This document shows positions 8,291-17,213 of a DNA stretch of 59,715 nt, piece by piece (position 1 is the first letter of the stretch; every line of letters starts with the position of its first letter). Made by a program: the position numbers and the translations under genes. Source of the DNA: Herbinix sp. Its GTDB lineage: Bacteria; Bacillota; Clostridia; Lachnospirales; Lachnospiraceae. The stretch covers positions 1-59,715 of the forward strand of contig JAQZBD010000013.1 of NCBI GenBank assembly GCA_029239235.1. The letters are read 5' to 3'. A model generated the notes under the pieces. It was not told the DNA's origin. It ran no database searches and saw only the letters and a list, made by a program, of their open reading frames with translations.

Positions 8291-9226
8291 ATGAAATATA
8301 GAAATTTTTATTTACTGTCGCTGCTTGCGGTTGTTTTAGCCTCTGTTTATCCCCTATACATGGGTGTTGTAACGATGGGCAGTTATTTGGAAAATGGTTA
8401 TATTGATGCGGCTAATTATCAAAAATACATCATACCCTACACACCCATATGTATTGCGTTAATTGCTTCCATCGCACTCATGCCTTTAATCTTCAAGCTA
8501 TTCAGGCGGCATACTCTACCTATCATTTCATTTATAGGAACTGTATTATTCTTTGTTTCCGAATTCGGATTTGAACAGATCAAGGTGATTGAGGGGTATG
8601 AAGTAATGCCCCTTGAGTCATGGCAATTAAGCTTGTGCATGGCAACTCCGGAGGTTCTCCGATCCATCGGCGAACCAATATATGCAGCGAACAATCCCGC
8701 TTTTAAAATTCATTTTTATATTATTGCTATTGTCATTATACTGGCAGTACTGAATGTGATATATGGTTTTTCAAAAATGCTTAGAGAACAGGATTTTGGC
8801 AAAAAGCGTCCGCTTATTGCTCAAGCTGTCTCCGTTGTGATCTTCATCGGTCTTTGTATACTCGCTTGTTTTACTGCTTTTTATAGAAATGGCACAATCA
8901 ATATTTCAACCTTATCAGCCATACTTATGTCTGTATTTTTCATAATATTCGGTATTACAGTCGGTATTTATTGCGGCTCAATATTTTATGGGAAAACCAA
9001 ATTATTGTCGAAGATTATACCTGCTATAACCGCCTCATTTACAACACTCATCATGTACATCGGCGAGCTGGTGCTGATGGGTGGGGTGCTTTTCAAATAT
9101 GGCAATGGGTTCTTCTTTGAACCCATTGAGGCAATTCAGTTTTCCGCAGCTGATATTATTATTATTCTGCTTTCCGGTGTGATTACATATATCATTATGC
9201 AACTTCTTAACAACCCACGGAAATAG
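8291..9226 (+). CDS. polytopic membrane protein, unknown function
   Basis: 311 residues with about eight hydrophobic segments. No transporter motif is recognised. The ATG at 8291 (MKYRNFYLL) follows AAAGGGGTG at proper spacing; an ATG at 8261 lacks a ribosome binding site. Last gene of the BlaI/M56 operon. The protein could be an immunity or bacteriocin-resistance-type membrane protein, but this is not shown by the sequence. Confidence 0.75.
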   Translation: MKYRNFYLLSLLAVVLASVYPLYMGVVTMGSYLENGYIDAANYQKYIIPYTPICIALIASIALMPLIFKLFRRHTLPIISFIGTVLFFVSEFGFEQIKVIEGYEVMPLESWQLSLCMATPEVLRSIGEPIYAANNPAFKIHFYIIAIVIILAVLNVIYGFSKMLREQDFGKKRPLIAQAVSVVIFIGLCILACFTAFYRNGTINISTLSAILMSVFFIIFGITVGIYCGSIFYGKTKLLSKIIPAITASFTTLIMYIGELVLMGGVLFKYGNGFFFEPIEAIQFSAADIIIILLSGVITYIIMQLLNNPRK

Positions 9227-9260
9227 AATAAATCAGATGCTTTTATGAAACATCATGCTT

Positions 9261-9989
9261 TTATAATACAAGATTGATTTTTAGTGCAGGACGCACACCA
9301 TCACGGGCGTTACTGTTATTGGCATAGCAGCGAATACTGCGATTTGTACCAATAAAATGCACACGTGAAGCCTTGTTTCCTTGTGTTCGCAGCCACCACC
9401 ATGAACAGCCAAATTTTTTGCCGTCTATGATTATATAATCAGCTTTCTTCGTTTTATCATATACATATAAGTTGCATCCATCAGGTTTTTTTATTTTGGC
9501 AAAGTCTGTTCCAATAGCACACCGCAAATCCTTGCCGTGTTTATCAGATGCATCTTTTATCTCATTAACGCTAAGCAAAAAAACCTTGTCATCCGTATCC
9601 GGGCTGCCTTCTCCATTGTCCGTGCAATGAGTCATCTTTATGAATTCCTTTTCTGTGGCATTGAATGCAGTGTTATAGAATTCACCGTTCAGCCACTTGC
9701 GCAAATCACAGTCACGCCATGTAATATCCACGCAATCACGCCACTTAATATCCACGGACTTGCCGTGATACCGCTTGCAGTCCAAAATGTATTCGCTCAA
9801 TACGAACAGCTCACTCCCTGAATTTTGCAGTACCCGCCACTTTATTGGTGTTATATCAGTTCCATCTGCTGTCTGTGGATAGGTACCAAAAGTAATGATT
9901 TCTCCGGGTTTTGCCATCTTGTTGTATTCAGATACTTGCATATTGTTATCCGCATGCATAGTATATAAACTATCTTTCTTTTCGTCCAT
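9261..9989 (-). CDS. DUF6273-domain protein
   Basis: 242 residues, soluble, no signal peptide. The first half has GEIITFGTYPQTADGTDITPIKWRVL-type sequence, and the end has WWWLRTQ and GVRPALKINL, both typical of DUF6273 proteins in Clostridia, whose function is unknown. A 24-bp in-frame tandem duplication (9712-9757) gives two successive DITWRDC-like units. The gene follows the MerR-type regulator by 12 bp and is probably its operon partner. Ribosome binding site AGAGGTG. Confidence 0.8.
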   Translation of the reverse strand: MDEKKDSLYTMHADNNMQVSEYNKMAKPGEIITFGTYPQTADGTDITPIKWRVLQNSGSELFVLSEYILDCKRYHGKSVDIKWRDCVDITWRDCDLRKWLNGEFYNTAFNATEKEFIKMTHCTDNGEGSPDTDDKVFLLSVNEIKDASDKHGKDLRCAIGTDFAKIKKPDGCNLYVYDKTKKADYIIIDGKKFGCSWWWLRTQGNKASRVHFIGTNRSIRCYANNSNARDGVRPALKINLVL

Positions 9990-10001
9990 AATTGCACCTC
10001 T

Positions 10002-10736
10002 TTATACATCCTGTTTTTTACTTATTAACTTACCTATATAATCAATCAATTCCTTTGCATCACGCTCAGCCTCAGACATGAAAGACAACAGCCAGTCACC
10101 CGAATCCTCTGTTTCTTCGGATAATAACATATCATTTCCATTATATTTACTTTTTAGCTTTTTAAGCATCCTGCATATGCACTGTGTTCTGTAATTTTCC
10201 TGCCTCAAGGCTTTAATGACTCTAAGCAGTTTTATTTCATTTTCCCCATAAACACGATAGCCATTTTTACTCCTTGGTACTTCAAGAAGCCCATATCTCT
10301 CCCAGTTTATAATGATATTTATTGACACCCCAAGCAGTTTTGCAGCTCCATTCCTATTTAACTGAATATTCTTTTCTTCCAGTGAATCACTTTTCAGAAT
10401 TTCCTGGATTACTTTCATAACCTTAAGTTCATTATTCTTTTCATTTTGTATATGCATCAAATACTCTCTGCTAAGCTCATAAGCCTTTATCAAATCCCCC
10501 TGAGCTGCACTTCTTATAATATTGCTGACTTCAAACTTCATATAGTATTTAATCCAATCGCTTCTTAATGCCATTCTTACCAGTTTGATCTGCTCCAGAT
10601 GTGTTTCGGTGTAAACCCTATAGCCATTTATCTTTCTCTCAACAGGAGCTATATAGCCCCATTTCTCATACAACATTACTGTGTTTGGATGTATCTCCAT
10701 TATTCCGGCAATTTCAGAAGTACTATAGGTTCTCAT
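10002..10736 (-). CDS. transcriptional regulator with two MerR-type HTH domains
   Basis: 244 residues with two MerR-like DNA-binding domains: YSTSEIAGIMEIHPNTVMLY...NGYRVY near the N-terminus and AAKLLGVSINIIINWERYGL...NGYRVY near residues 130-190. A coiled-coil-like helical stretch lies between them. The ATG at 10736 follows TGGAGG; an upstream ATG at 10790 has no ribosome binding site. The layout is the same as the regulator at 54191-54907, so the window holds two members of this unusual family. It probably controls its own operon with the DUF6273 gene. Confidence 0.85.
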   Translation of the reverse strand: MRTYSTSEIAGIMEIHPNTVMLYEKWGYIAPVERKINGYRVYTETHLEQIKLVRMALRSDWIKYYMKFEVSNIIRSAAQGDLIKAYELSREYLMHIQNEKNNELKVMKVIQEILKSDSLEEKNIQLNRNGAAKLLGVSINIIINWERYGLLEVPRSKNGYRVYGENEIKLLRVIKALRQENYRTQCICRMLKKLKSKYNGNDMLLSEETEDSGDWLLSFMSEAERDAKELIDYIGKLISKKQDV

Positions 10737-10789
10737 TGAATACCTCCATCTTTGGTTACCCAAATTGCATTTCTCATTATAGCATACCA

Positions 10790-10892
10790 CTAAAACCCTG
10801 GCAGGATAGTGGAGGGTTTTAGTTTTTTATTTGCATACTTCTCTATCAACACATCTGTCTCCATAATAGATGGTGTGTTCTAGTTAGCATAT
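10790..10892 (-). repeat. dispersed repeat copy A with hairpin
   Basis: The repeat (10837-10892) ends in GATGGTGTGTTCTAGTTAGCATAT on the plus strand, split here as the near-consensus half. The other half is diverged. A hairpin CTAAAACCCT/AGGGTTTTAG (10790-10822) lies at its left. Minus-strand reading: EHTIY, then a frameshifted METDVLIEK-like tail. Confidence 0.7.
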
Positions 10893-10899
10893 TTTCTCA

Positions 10900-11346
10900 T
10901 CATCTTAGCTCGTTTCTTATTTGTTTTTTCCATTTATTAATATTCTGAATTGCATTTTTTTCTCCTCCTACATATATATCTTCAATTGTCATGGGCCAAA
11001 ATCTTAGTTCACGCTGTCTTTCCTTACTTGGAATAGGATTTGTTATTTTTCCTACTGATTTTACAATCTCTCGATTATTCTTAAGAATATATGGTGCATC
11101 CCAATCATTATCATAAGCATCAATAAATAACTTTACTAAATGTCTATATCCTTCTGCTGTGTAATTCGAAGGATGTTGTATCATATAACATGAAACAAGC
11201 CAAAAATGCAGCGCATATAGTTTCGGGTCATTATGCTCCCAAACAAGAGGAAAACCAAATAGTTCATAGCATGAAAATCCGTCTGTCTCCTTGGCTCCAC
11301 ATTCTATACATCTCCCAGATTTCATAACTGTGTTATTATCAACCAT
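10900..11346 (-). CDS. DUF5946 family protein
   Basis: 148 residues with an N-terminal CIECGAKETDGFSCYELF segment (paired Cys, possibly zinc-binding), then LYALHFWLVSCYMIQHPSNY and EGYRHLVKLFIDAY, features I associate with DUF5946. Function unknown. AAAGGAG lies 13 bp before the ATG, a long spacing. It forms a single-gene unit between repeat copies A and B, and its stop lies 8 bp from copy A. Confidence 0.75.
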   Translation of the reverse strand: MVDNNTVMKSGRCIECGAKETDGFSCYELFGFPLVWEHNDPKLYALHFWLVSCYMIQHPSNYTAEGYRHLVKLFIDAYDNDWDAPYILKNNREIVKSVGKITNPIPSKERQRELRFWPMTIEDIYVGGEKNAIQNINKWKKQIRNELR

Positions 11347-11454
11347 TTATCACTATAACTCCTTTATAAAAAAACTAATCTACTTATCAGTTTACCCTAT
11401 GACGTAACGTAAAAGTCAACTTAATCCCAGCAAATTGTTTAATCTAACAAAAAA

Positions 11455-11586
11455 GCATTGCTATAAATCCAGCAATGCTCTAATCTACTTTAGCCATAAT
11501 GAATTATAATAGATATTGAGATAATCCTACTCCCTAATCACCAAAGCTAGTGTCTCGATATGGATGGTGTGTTCTATTTAGCATAT
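11455..11586 (-). repeat. dispersed repeat copy B with terminator
   Basis: The repeat at 11528-11586 is near-consensus. On the minus strand it reads EHTIHIETLALVIRE followed by a stop. The adjacent hairpin GCATTGCT/AGCAATGC (11455-11478) is followed on the minus strand by a T6 run, a good terminator in that direction. Confidence 0.85.
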
Positions 11587-11648
11587 CATAAAGTACCTTC
11601 GAGAGTTGCTTCTGATATCATATCCAAATAGAATCTCGGACAATAAAC

Positions 11649-12452
11649 TTACCTCTTTGATAATCTATATTTAGCTAACGTTTTTGAACCCCATAGAAAT
11701 GTTACTATCATAGTAACTATGCCTAATATGATGCTTGTTATTGCAGGGTCGTAATGTGAGCCATAATTCGGGAATAAGAAGACACTAACATTTATCATCA
11801 TATGATATATTATTCCTAAAAAAACATTTTTTCTGCTATTATTATAAATCCATATCATAAGTATTCGATTAAATATAGAAGTGATTACTTGCCAGACTAT
11901 CCATATTGGGTCGTTGCCAGCCTGAATCAGGGGTATGACATGCCATATCCCCCAAATTGCACCAATAAATACCCCTGTTTTTAATGCACTCCATCTTTTA
12001 AGCATAGGTTCATATAGATATCCCGTCCAGCCTACCTCCTCAGCAATTGCAGCTATGAAAAACACTAGAAGGAATATCGGTATAGCAATAATCTGGATAT
12101 GGGGTATGGGCAGGGGCAGATTCAATAATCTCATTGCTGTGTAGGACAAAAGCAATACCAGAGGCATCATGAATACACATGGCAAATACCAAATCTTGTT
12201 TGATACCCCTTTGTAGTAGAAGGTTCTTCCCATTAACTCTCTAATGCCCCTAGCTCCATTTTCTTTATGAACAAGTATTATAGCTGCTATAATAGGACAA
12301 ATAGCCATAAGCGCACTTATAGGAAGATTTATTGGAAGCTGGTCAGCCAAACGTCCTGCTACGACACCTAATATCCAAAAGGGCAATGAAAGCACAATTA
12401 ATAATATATGAAACTTTAAAGGCGACTTTTTTTGTGATACTTCAATATTCAT
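11649..12452 (-). CDS. CPBP-family intramembrane glutamic endopeptidase
   Basis: 267 residues with about eight membrane segments. CPBP/CAAX-protease motifs are present: EEVGWTGYL (motif 1, tandem Glu), GIWHVIPL (motif 2, His), and a late HMMINVSVF (motif with His and Asn). Members cleave membrane substrates or act in bacteriocin self-immunity. The start at 12452 (MNIEVSQKK) follows GGGAG with an 8-bp gap, better than the upstream in-frame start at 12467. Single-gene unit between repeat copies B and C. Confidence 0.88.
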   Translation of the reverse strand: MNIEVSQKKSPLKFHILLIVLSLPFWILGVVAGRLADQLPINLPISALMAICPIIAAIILVHKENGARGIRELMGRTFYYKGVSNKIWYLPCVFMMPLVLLLSYTAMRLLNLPLPIPHIQIIAIPIFLLVFFIAAIAEEVGWTGYLYEPMLKRWSALKTGVFIGAIWGIWHVIPLIQAGNDPIWIVWQVITSIFNRILMIWIYNNSRKNVFLGIIYHMMINVSVFLFPNYGSHYDPAITSIILGIVTMIVTFLWGSKTLAKYRLSKR

Positions 12453-12522
12453 TTCGCAAACTCCCATTTACTCACGTCTTAGAAAATATACTTTATAAAG
12501 AGAAACTATTCAATAACATTAT

Positions 12523-12639
12523 AACTCCCCCTGATATATAAAATACAGGGGGAGTTACTTAATATCTTTTTTATTGCCAAACTGCTCTAACCACCCAAGC
12601 TACGATCTCACAATGGATGATGTGTTATAGTTTGCATAT
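12523..12639 (-). repeat. dispersed repeat copy C with hairpin
   Basis: The repeat at 12581-12639 reads on the minus strand HIIHCEIVAWVVRAV, without the usual stop. The adjacent hairpin AACTCCCCCTG/CAGGGGGAGTT spans 12523-12556. Confidence 0.75.
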
Positions 12640-12694
12640 GTTTAAGTGATGTCTAATAACTTGATAACTTCGGTGCCTAGCAACTATTCTTTTT

Positions 12695-13492
12695 TCACTT
12701 TACAACCTCAGGTACTAGTTTAATAGACAAACCGTCCCGTAAAGTTAGCTTAGAGCCTTCGGATAGATAAACATTCTTAATTTCATTTACATCTCCATCT
12801 TCGAGCCCAACCACTTCATTAACATAAGCATCACTTGAATGAAGATTACCCGACCCCGAAACTGCGACAATGTTGTAAGTACCAACTTCAAAATCTGTAC
12901 CGACTATGTAATTTCCGGTTGATATGTCTATTTCACCAGACATATCATATGTGCGTCCCGAAAAACCGCTATCAACCGATTTATAAACAATTTTAATTGT
13001 TAACGCATCCCTTATAATCAGGGAAACATCTTTCCTTAGCTTCAGCCCTTTAAAAGATGATACATATCCACGTTCAATACCGAACACTTCATTAATTCCG
13101 TGATCCGAGCTGTGAAGATTGCCGCTTCCTGAAATAGCAGTAACATTGCACGTACCTACAGGGATATCAATACCTGCGGTATAAAAGCCAGTAGTTAATG
13201 TATATGCATTTGCTGGATTGGACGACTCCGAATTCTTTTTCATAGCATTTTCAGTTTTGGCAGTTGCTGCAGAAGGTACTGTTTTAGCATCTTCGATATA
13301 AATTAGAGGTGAACCGCAATACTCACACTTATCAACAGAATTGCTGATTATTAAATTTTTAGCTCCGCAACTGGAACATTCAATTACTCTTGGTTCAGTA
13401 ACCGAGCTTCTTTCAGTATGATTTTGATATCCATCTATTTTCCGTTCATTTTTTCCCCTACCGAAAAAAGATCCGATTATTCCCTTTCCCAT
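12695..13492 (-). CDS. zinc-ribbon protein with duplicated beta-rich domain
   Basis: 265 residues. A zinc ribbon CSSCGAKN...CEYCGSPL (about 41-63) is followed by a low-complexity linker and two homologous domains of about 70 residues: TTGFYTAGIDIPVGTCNVTA and STGNYIVGTDFEVGTYNIVA, each continuing with SGSGNLHSS and ending in a LIIRDALTIKIV / LTLRDGLSIKLV strand. No signal peptide, so presumably cytoplasmic. The ATG at 13492 is 7 bp after GGGGGAAG. A fragment of another coding sequence ends just upstream (13495). Confidence 0.8.
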   Translation of the reverse strand: MGKGIIGSFFGRGKNERKIDGYQNHTERSSVTEPRVIECSSCGAKNLIISNSVDKCEYCGSPLIYIEDAKTVPSAATAKTENAMKKNSESSNPANAYTLTTGFYTAGIDIPVGTCNVTAISGSGNLHSSDHGINEVFGIERGYVSSFKGLKLRKDVSLIIRDALTIKIVYKSVDSGFSGRTYDMSGEIDISTGNYIVGTDFEVGTYNIVAVSGSGNLHSSDAYVNEVVGLEDGDVNEIKNVYLSEGSKLTLRDGLSIKLVPEVVK

Positions 13493-13494
13493 CT

Positions 13495-13605
13495 TCAAAC
13501 TTCCCCCTTCTTAAGCTCTTCAACTTCAAGCGTTGCTGCATCACACAATCCTCTTGCATTATCAGCAAGATGGCTAGTCCTAGCATATTTATGAATAGTT
13601 TATTC
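13495..13605 (-). pseudogene. C-terminal fragment of an unidentified protein, then non-coding DNA
   Basis: A minus-strand frame reads ARGLCDAATLEVEELKKGEV and stops at 13495, immediately before the zinc-ribbon gene start. Upstream it is closed by a stop after about 34 codons without a start codon. It looks like the tail of a lost upstream cistron. Beyond it, to 13830, I see no gene; 13718-13760 has weak similarity to the dispersed repeat. Confidence 0.45.
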
Positions 13606-13830
13606 TAAACCCTGCTTGACTAATATCTTATATTCCTCACCCATATTTTAACATACTTTTAATGCATTTGCTAAGATTGGGTTTTGGGTAAATGATATAG
13701 ATTTCTACTAGCCTACTTAACGCTCGAGATTAGCAATGTGTTCTTCTTTCTCGACAAGAGTTCTTTCCCTATATATAATTCCCCAGAAGTAATAACTGAC
13801 GTGCGTGGCTCTTAAGCTTTTATACGTTAT

Positions 13831-13867
13831 AAAAGATGACTCCTGTTCATTACAGAAATCATCTTTT
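13831..13867 (-). terminator. intrinsic terminator of the 13929-14399 gene
   Basis: AAAAGATGA (13831-13839) pairs with TCATCTTTT (13859-13867), with further pairing of CTGT and ACAG inside. It lies 62 bp after the stop of the minus-strand gene at 13929. Confidence 0.6.
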
Positions 13868-13928
13868 ATGTTCATAGCACTTTTTAAATTGTCCTTTCCA
13901 TAGATAACAGATTAAACATGCCTGTCAG

Positions 13929-14399
13929 TTATTTAATCAGGTTCTTATAATACTCGATGATTCCTGCCATAGCTGTATTCGATGTAGGCAAAACCTCGGT
14001 AGTATAGGAAACGTTGCTAAATACTTCAGGCTTTTTGAGACTTATTCTATATTTTACCGCTGTTTCAGGCTTATCGGCGGGATAGAAACCTACATTATAA
14101 ACAATCATAGGCAAATATCCATCTGTGATCACCATTACTGTGTATCCCATAAATTTCTTAGGGGTATTTGGTCTGCTTTCAAGCTGTACCAAGGCACGTC
14201 CCTCAGAGTCTGCCTTAAATACTTTTTCTTCCTCCATAATAATGATGTTGGCATTTTCTATTGCTGCATCATTGATTGCATCATAGATTTCAAATATCGC
14301 GGTCCCTTTTTCTGTATGCGTAAAGTTATATACGCTGATTGAAAGAACCAGAACCACTAATATTAATGTGACTATATATAGAATAGTCTTTTTTTTCAT
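13929..14399 (-). CDS. membrane-anchored protein with carboxypeptidase-regulatory-like domain
   Basis: 156 residues. One N-terminal membrane segment (ILYIVTLILVVLVLSISVY) is followed by an extracytoplasmic beta-sandwich-like part: AIFEIYDAINDAAIENANI, then VFKADSEGRALVQL, the pattern of CarboxypepD_reg domains. It ends in TSNTAMAGIIEYYKNLIK. A SpoIID/LytB-domain fragment lies just upstream on the same strand, so the pair may descend from a sporulation or cell-wall module. Function not established. Confidence 0.7.
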   Translation of the reverse strand: MKKKTILYIVTLILVVLVLSISVYNFTHTEKGTAIFEIYDAINDAAIENANIIIMEEEKVFKADSEGRALVQLESRPNTPKKFMGYTVMVITDGYLPMIVYNVGFYPADKPETAVKYRISLKKPEVFSNVSYTTEVLPTSNTAMAGIIEYYKNLIK

Positions 14400-14424
14400 A
14401 TTTAGTATTGTCCTTCCCTAATAT

Positions 14425-14640
14425 CTACATTGGTATAATAATTATGATTATTTCACTGGATGCAGCATCAACCGCTGCGTTTCCAATCTCTGTAGAAGAA
14501 ATCTGATTATATACCTGGAAATCTTGAGTGCTTCATACATCATAGCTTGTACCGGAATGACAGTCTTTTTTATAGTAATGATATACTCCATAACTTCTTG
14601 CTGCCACAGCTTGTGCTTTCATCGACAACCAGCACTATAT
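14425..14640 (-). pseudogene. SpoIID/LytB-domain gene fragment
   Basis: The minus strand reads KAQAVAARSYGVYHYYKK, CHSGTSYDV, an in-frame TGA, then STQDFQVYNQ and NAAVDAASSEII. This matches the SpoIID/LytB core, where KAQAVAAR and a YDVC-type motif are typical; the TGA falls at the usual Cys position. No start codon and no remaining N- or C-terminal part are present, so it is a decayed fragment. It abuts the end of the nitroreductase gene. Confidence 0.72.
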
Positions 14641-15390
14641 TTTTCCCAATACTGTATAAATATTGTAAGTAGCTATTTCTATATTTTCTTCATTAGAATT
14701 TTGCTCTATACCTAGTGTTCTATCAAACGCATAATTGCTGTGTTTCAAAGCAATTTCAAGAAAGCAAAGAAATATTCCCATATCAATGGAATTGTAGTAA
14801 GGTAGTTTATTCGCCGGCATGAAAGACCTGATTAAAGTGCTGCGATACACCTTAATACAATTATTGTCACTTACAACCTTCCACGGCTGTGTATTGCAAG
14901 CGCTAGGAGCATATCGAACCACATCTACTACATTCTGATTAAATTCACCATTCCATAGTGTTTTACTATCCTTGCGGTTGCATTTTAACAGGTCTTTCCG
15001 GAAGTGTTCTGGACGGCTCTTCCCAAAAGCCATCATAATAACATAATCAAGACCCTCATACTTCAACTCCGTTGTTTTAGCCAAAGCATACCAACACGCA
15101 CCTATATCTTGTGAGGCGAAAAATAAATCCATCTGTTCAAGCATATACCCGGCATTCAGAAGATAACAAGGCTTTCGTTCACTATACATAAGCAAGCAGT
15201 ATTCTCCACGCTTAGATGTAGTTTCAGTCCTCTTTACTATTCTAAATTTAACTCTGATATCATTATCTAACGGAACGAGATTTTCAATCTTGTTCTTTAT
15301 TGCCTTCATTTCTTTCTCAGAAACTAGCAATTCTTCATCAAATTTTCTAACTGATTTTCTCTTAAAAATCATTTCATATAGGTCTTCCAC
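14635..15390 (-). CDS. nitroreductase-family protein (TM1586-like)
   Basis: 251 residues with the nitroreductase start LYEMIFKRKSVRKFDEELL, a central CWYALAKT/MAFGKSRP region, and VRYAPSACNTQPWKVV, the conserved flavin-contact segment. It resembles the TM1586-type branch, which has two half-domains in one chain. Such proteins bind FMN and reduce nitro or quinone compounds. The start follows GGAGG. The 3' end touches a SpoIID fragment, which suggests a junction there. Confidence 0.85.
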   Translation of the reverse strand: MEDLYEMIFKRKSVRKFDEELLVSEKEMKAIKNKIENLVPLDNDIRVKFRIVKRTETTSKRGEYCLLMYSERKPCYLLNAGYMLEQMDLFFASQDIGACWYALAKTTELKYEGLDYVIMMAFGKSRPEHFRKDLLKCNRKDSKTLWNGEFNQNVVDVVRYAPSACNTQPWKVVSDNNCIKVYRSTLIRSFMPANKLPYYNSIDMGIFLCFLEIALKHSNYAFDRTLGIEQNSNEENIEIATYNIYTVLGKI

Positions 15391-15540
15391 AATAAATCCT
15401 CCCTCATATTCATTTATGAGAGCTGCGCAACTTCATGCTTTTAGTGTAATCATTATATTTTAATATGTCAAAAACATTTATAAAATTGATTAATATTGCA
15501 GTATCAGGCATAGTACTTAAGCACTTATTATCAAAATAAA

Positions 15541-15640
15541 ACTCTGCTGACTTTATCTCAGCAGAGTTTTTTAGTTTAATTCTACTATCTAATCGCCAAG
15601 GCTAATGCCTCACAATGGGTGGTGTTTCTAGTTAAAATAT
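15541..15640 (-). repeat. dispersed repeat copy D with terminator
   Basis: The repeat at 15582-15640 reads on the minus strand RNTTHCEALALAIR followed by a stop. The hairpin ACTCTGCTGA/TCAGCAGAGT (15541-15567) has T-rich tracts on both sides and resembles the hairpins beside copies E, F, K and L. Confidence 0.83.
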
Positions 15641-15690
15641 GGGAAAATGAACCAGCCACTATGCCGTTCTAATGCCGCGTCTCATCAAAT

Positions 15691-16143
15691 TTAAAGATCT
15701 TTTTTGATTCCACTAGTGATAGTAATATCATTAATTTGTTTTAAATCCGGTTTATTTACTATTTTGTACGTGTATTTATCTATCGTTAAATAGTTTTTAT
15801 CCACAAATTTTATGCTCACTGCCTTTTCGCTATTACTCACCATTAAATAATAGGTATCATACAATAATGGTTCAAATGTGTTAGGAGGAAAAAAAGTACG
15901 TCTCACTTTTACATTACTAAAAATATCCGATAAATCATCAATCGATGTTTTTTCTTCAATATCATAAGTTTTTATTAAATGGGCTGATGTGTAGATATTT
16001 ACACTAGTATTGCTTATAGTGGTTATCTCGATTTGTTTTGAAACTATATCTTTTAGTGAAACAGGAGTATAATACCACTTCATACCTACTAATAGAAATA
16101 TAATACAAGCAAAAATAGAGAAATAAATAATGTTTTTTTTCAT
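15691..16143 (-). CDS. membrane-anchored or secreted hypothetical protein
   Basis: 150 residues. The N-terminal segment IIYFSIFACIIFLLVGMKWY is a signal anchor; the rest is hydrophilic and beta-rich (VRRTFFPPNTFEPLLYDTYY). I do not recognise the family. GAGGAG lies upstream of the ATG at 16143. Its stop lies about 50 bp from repeat copy D, as for other units of the array. Confidence 0.7.
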   Translation of the reverse strand: MKKNIIYFSIFACIIFLLVGMKWYYTPVSLKDIVSKQIEITTISNTSVNIYTSAHLIKTYDIEEKTSIDDLSDIFSNVKVRRTFFPPNTFEPLLYDTYYLMVSNSEKAVSIKFVDKNYLTIDKYTYKIVNKPDLKQINDITITSGIKKDL

Positions 16144-16471
16144 AAATACTCTCCTCTAATCAGAAAACGTATTATTTTTGCATAATTGGACCATGGTATA
16201 ATTTAACATAATCATTTCTATATTATACCATTAATTCAGCTTGTTCAACTAGTTAGAATTTCTCAAATGCACGAATTAAATACCCCAGCGCATTATGTAC
16301 CTATCATTACCGGATTAACAGATAATAAGGAATTATATATGCGCTGGAGTCTAAAAACTAACTCTTAAAGGCTATTGATTGCACTATGTCATAATAGATA
16401 AGTTCTACGAGAGCAATTCTAATATATGTTCATAATGCTACAATATAAAAGATTTGATCTTTAGCAAAGAA
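16144..16471. other. intergenic region with an imperfect hairpin
   Basis: No gene is visible. CCAGCGCAT (16285-16293) and ATGCGCTGG (16339-16347) can pair around a 45-nt loop, which may be a remnant of a small element. The rest is A+T-rich. Confidence 0.4.
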
Positions 16472-16966
16472 TTATTTCCATTGTATCTTACCCCTTGGAA
16501 CTAAGTCTTGATATACGCCACTTATAGAGTCAGAAGTTATATAATAGGTATATGCATTCTGCATTGTTCTAGTTCTATCATAGAAGTATCTACTAGGTAC
16601 TTCTTGCGGACCTTTTTGACCTTGATATGAAGGTGGGAAGTAAGGATTATTTGGATATAGCACTGCATAATCTTCTAAATATGCATCATCGTTGATAAGA
16701 GAATCCAATTCTATTAAAAATGCTTCTTCTAAACCGTAGTAGCCTAGCTTTTCAAGTTTGAGATTTTTTATTTCTGTTTTAGCTTTCTCAACATTCTGCT
16801 TTTCTTTGTTGTTAAGCAATTTGTTAATCTCATCTGTATTTGTCTTGTCTAAACTGCTTTCTTCAATTACTTTATCAGATTTAGAAAAAGTAAACTTGTG
16901 AATATTATATTTAGTTGGGTCTATTATTTTTTGAGAATCAGTGTTATACTTGATGATTTTGACCCG
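16472..16966 (-). pseudogene. 5'-truncated hypothetical gene
   Basis: The frame is open from 16966 to a stop at 16472 (about 164 codons), but the first part has no ATG, GTG or usable start; the only internal candidate is a TTG at 16819 with no ribosome binding site. The C-terminal half has an odd Pro/Tyr-rich stretch, NPYFPPSYQGQKGPQEVPSR. Family unknown. It probably lost its 5' end at a breakpoint near 16935-16966, where a plus-strand gene is also broken. Confidence 0.6.
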
Positions 16967-17213
16967 CTATCTGCAAACACACCGATTGTTGTGCATGAAG
17001 CTAATGTATTCAATCTTGAGAAATAAAAATAAAGCGAGGGATTGCTATTCTTTAGTTGAAAAGTGCAAGCAAACTATAATTGATTATAGGCTGGAAAACT
17101 CTTTTAATTATAGATACTGTGTCATTAAGACTGATTATCATATAAATCAAAATGATCTAAAAAGCGCAAAAGCTTTATTAGATAAAATTATTGGTAGAAA
17201 GGAGATAGAGTAA
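16935..17213 (+). pseudogene. C-terminal fragment of an RRNPP/Rap-like TPR regulator
   Basis: About 90 codons, helical: CYSLVEKCKQTIIDYRLENS, then VIKTDYHINQNDLKSAKALL, consistent with the last TPR-like repeats of a peptide-binding quorum-sensing regulator. The N-terminal HTH and most TPRs are missing. Its stop overlaps the start of a small exported peptide gene (TAATG), which is the usual arrangement of such regulators with their signal-peptide gene. The assignment rests on this arrangement more than on sequence identity. Confidence 0.5.

Noticed and set aside
13718-13760. A thirteenth dispersed repeat copy
   Set aside because: Only AATGTGTTCTT and a few other positions match, the expected hairpin position is wrong, and no EHTIHCE-like tail is encoded.
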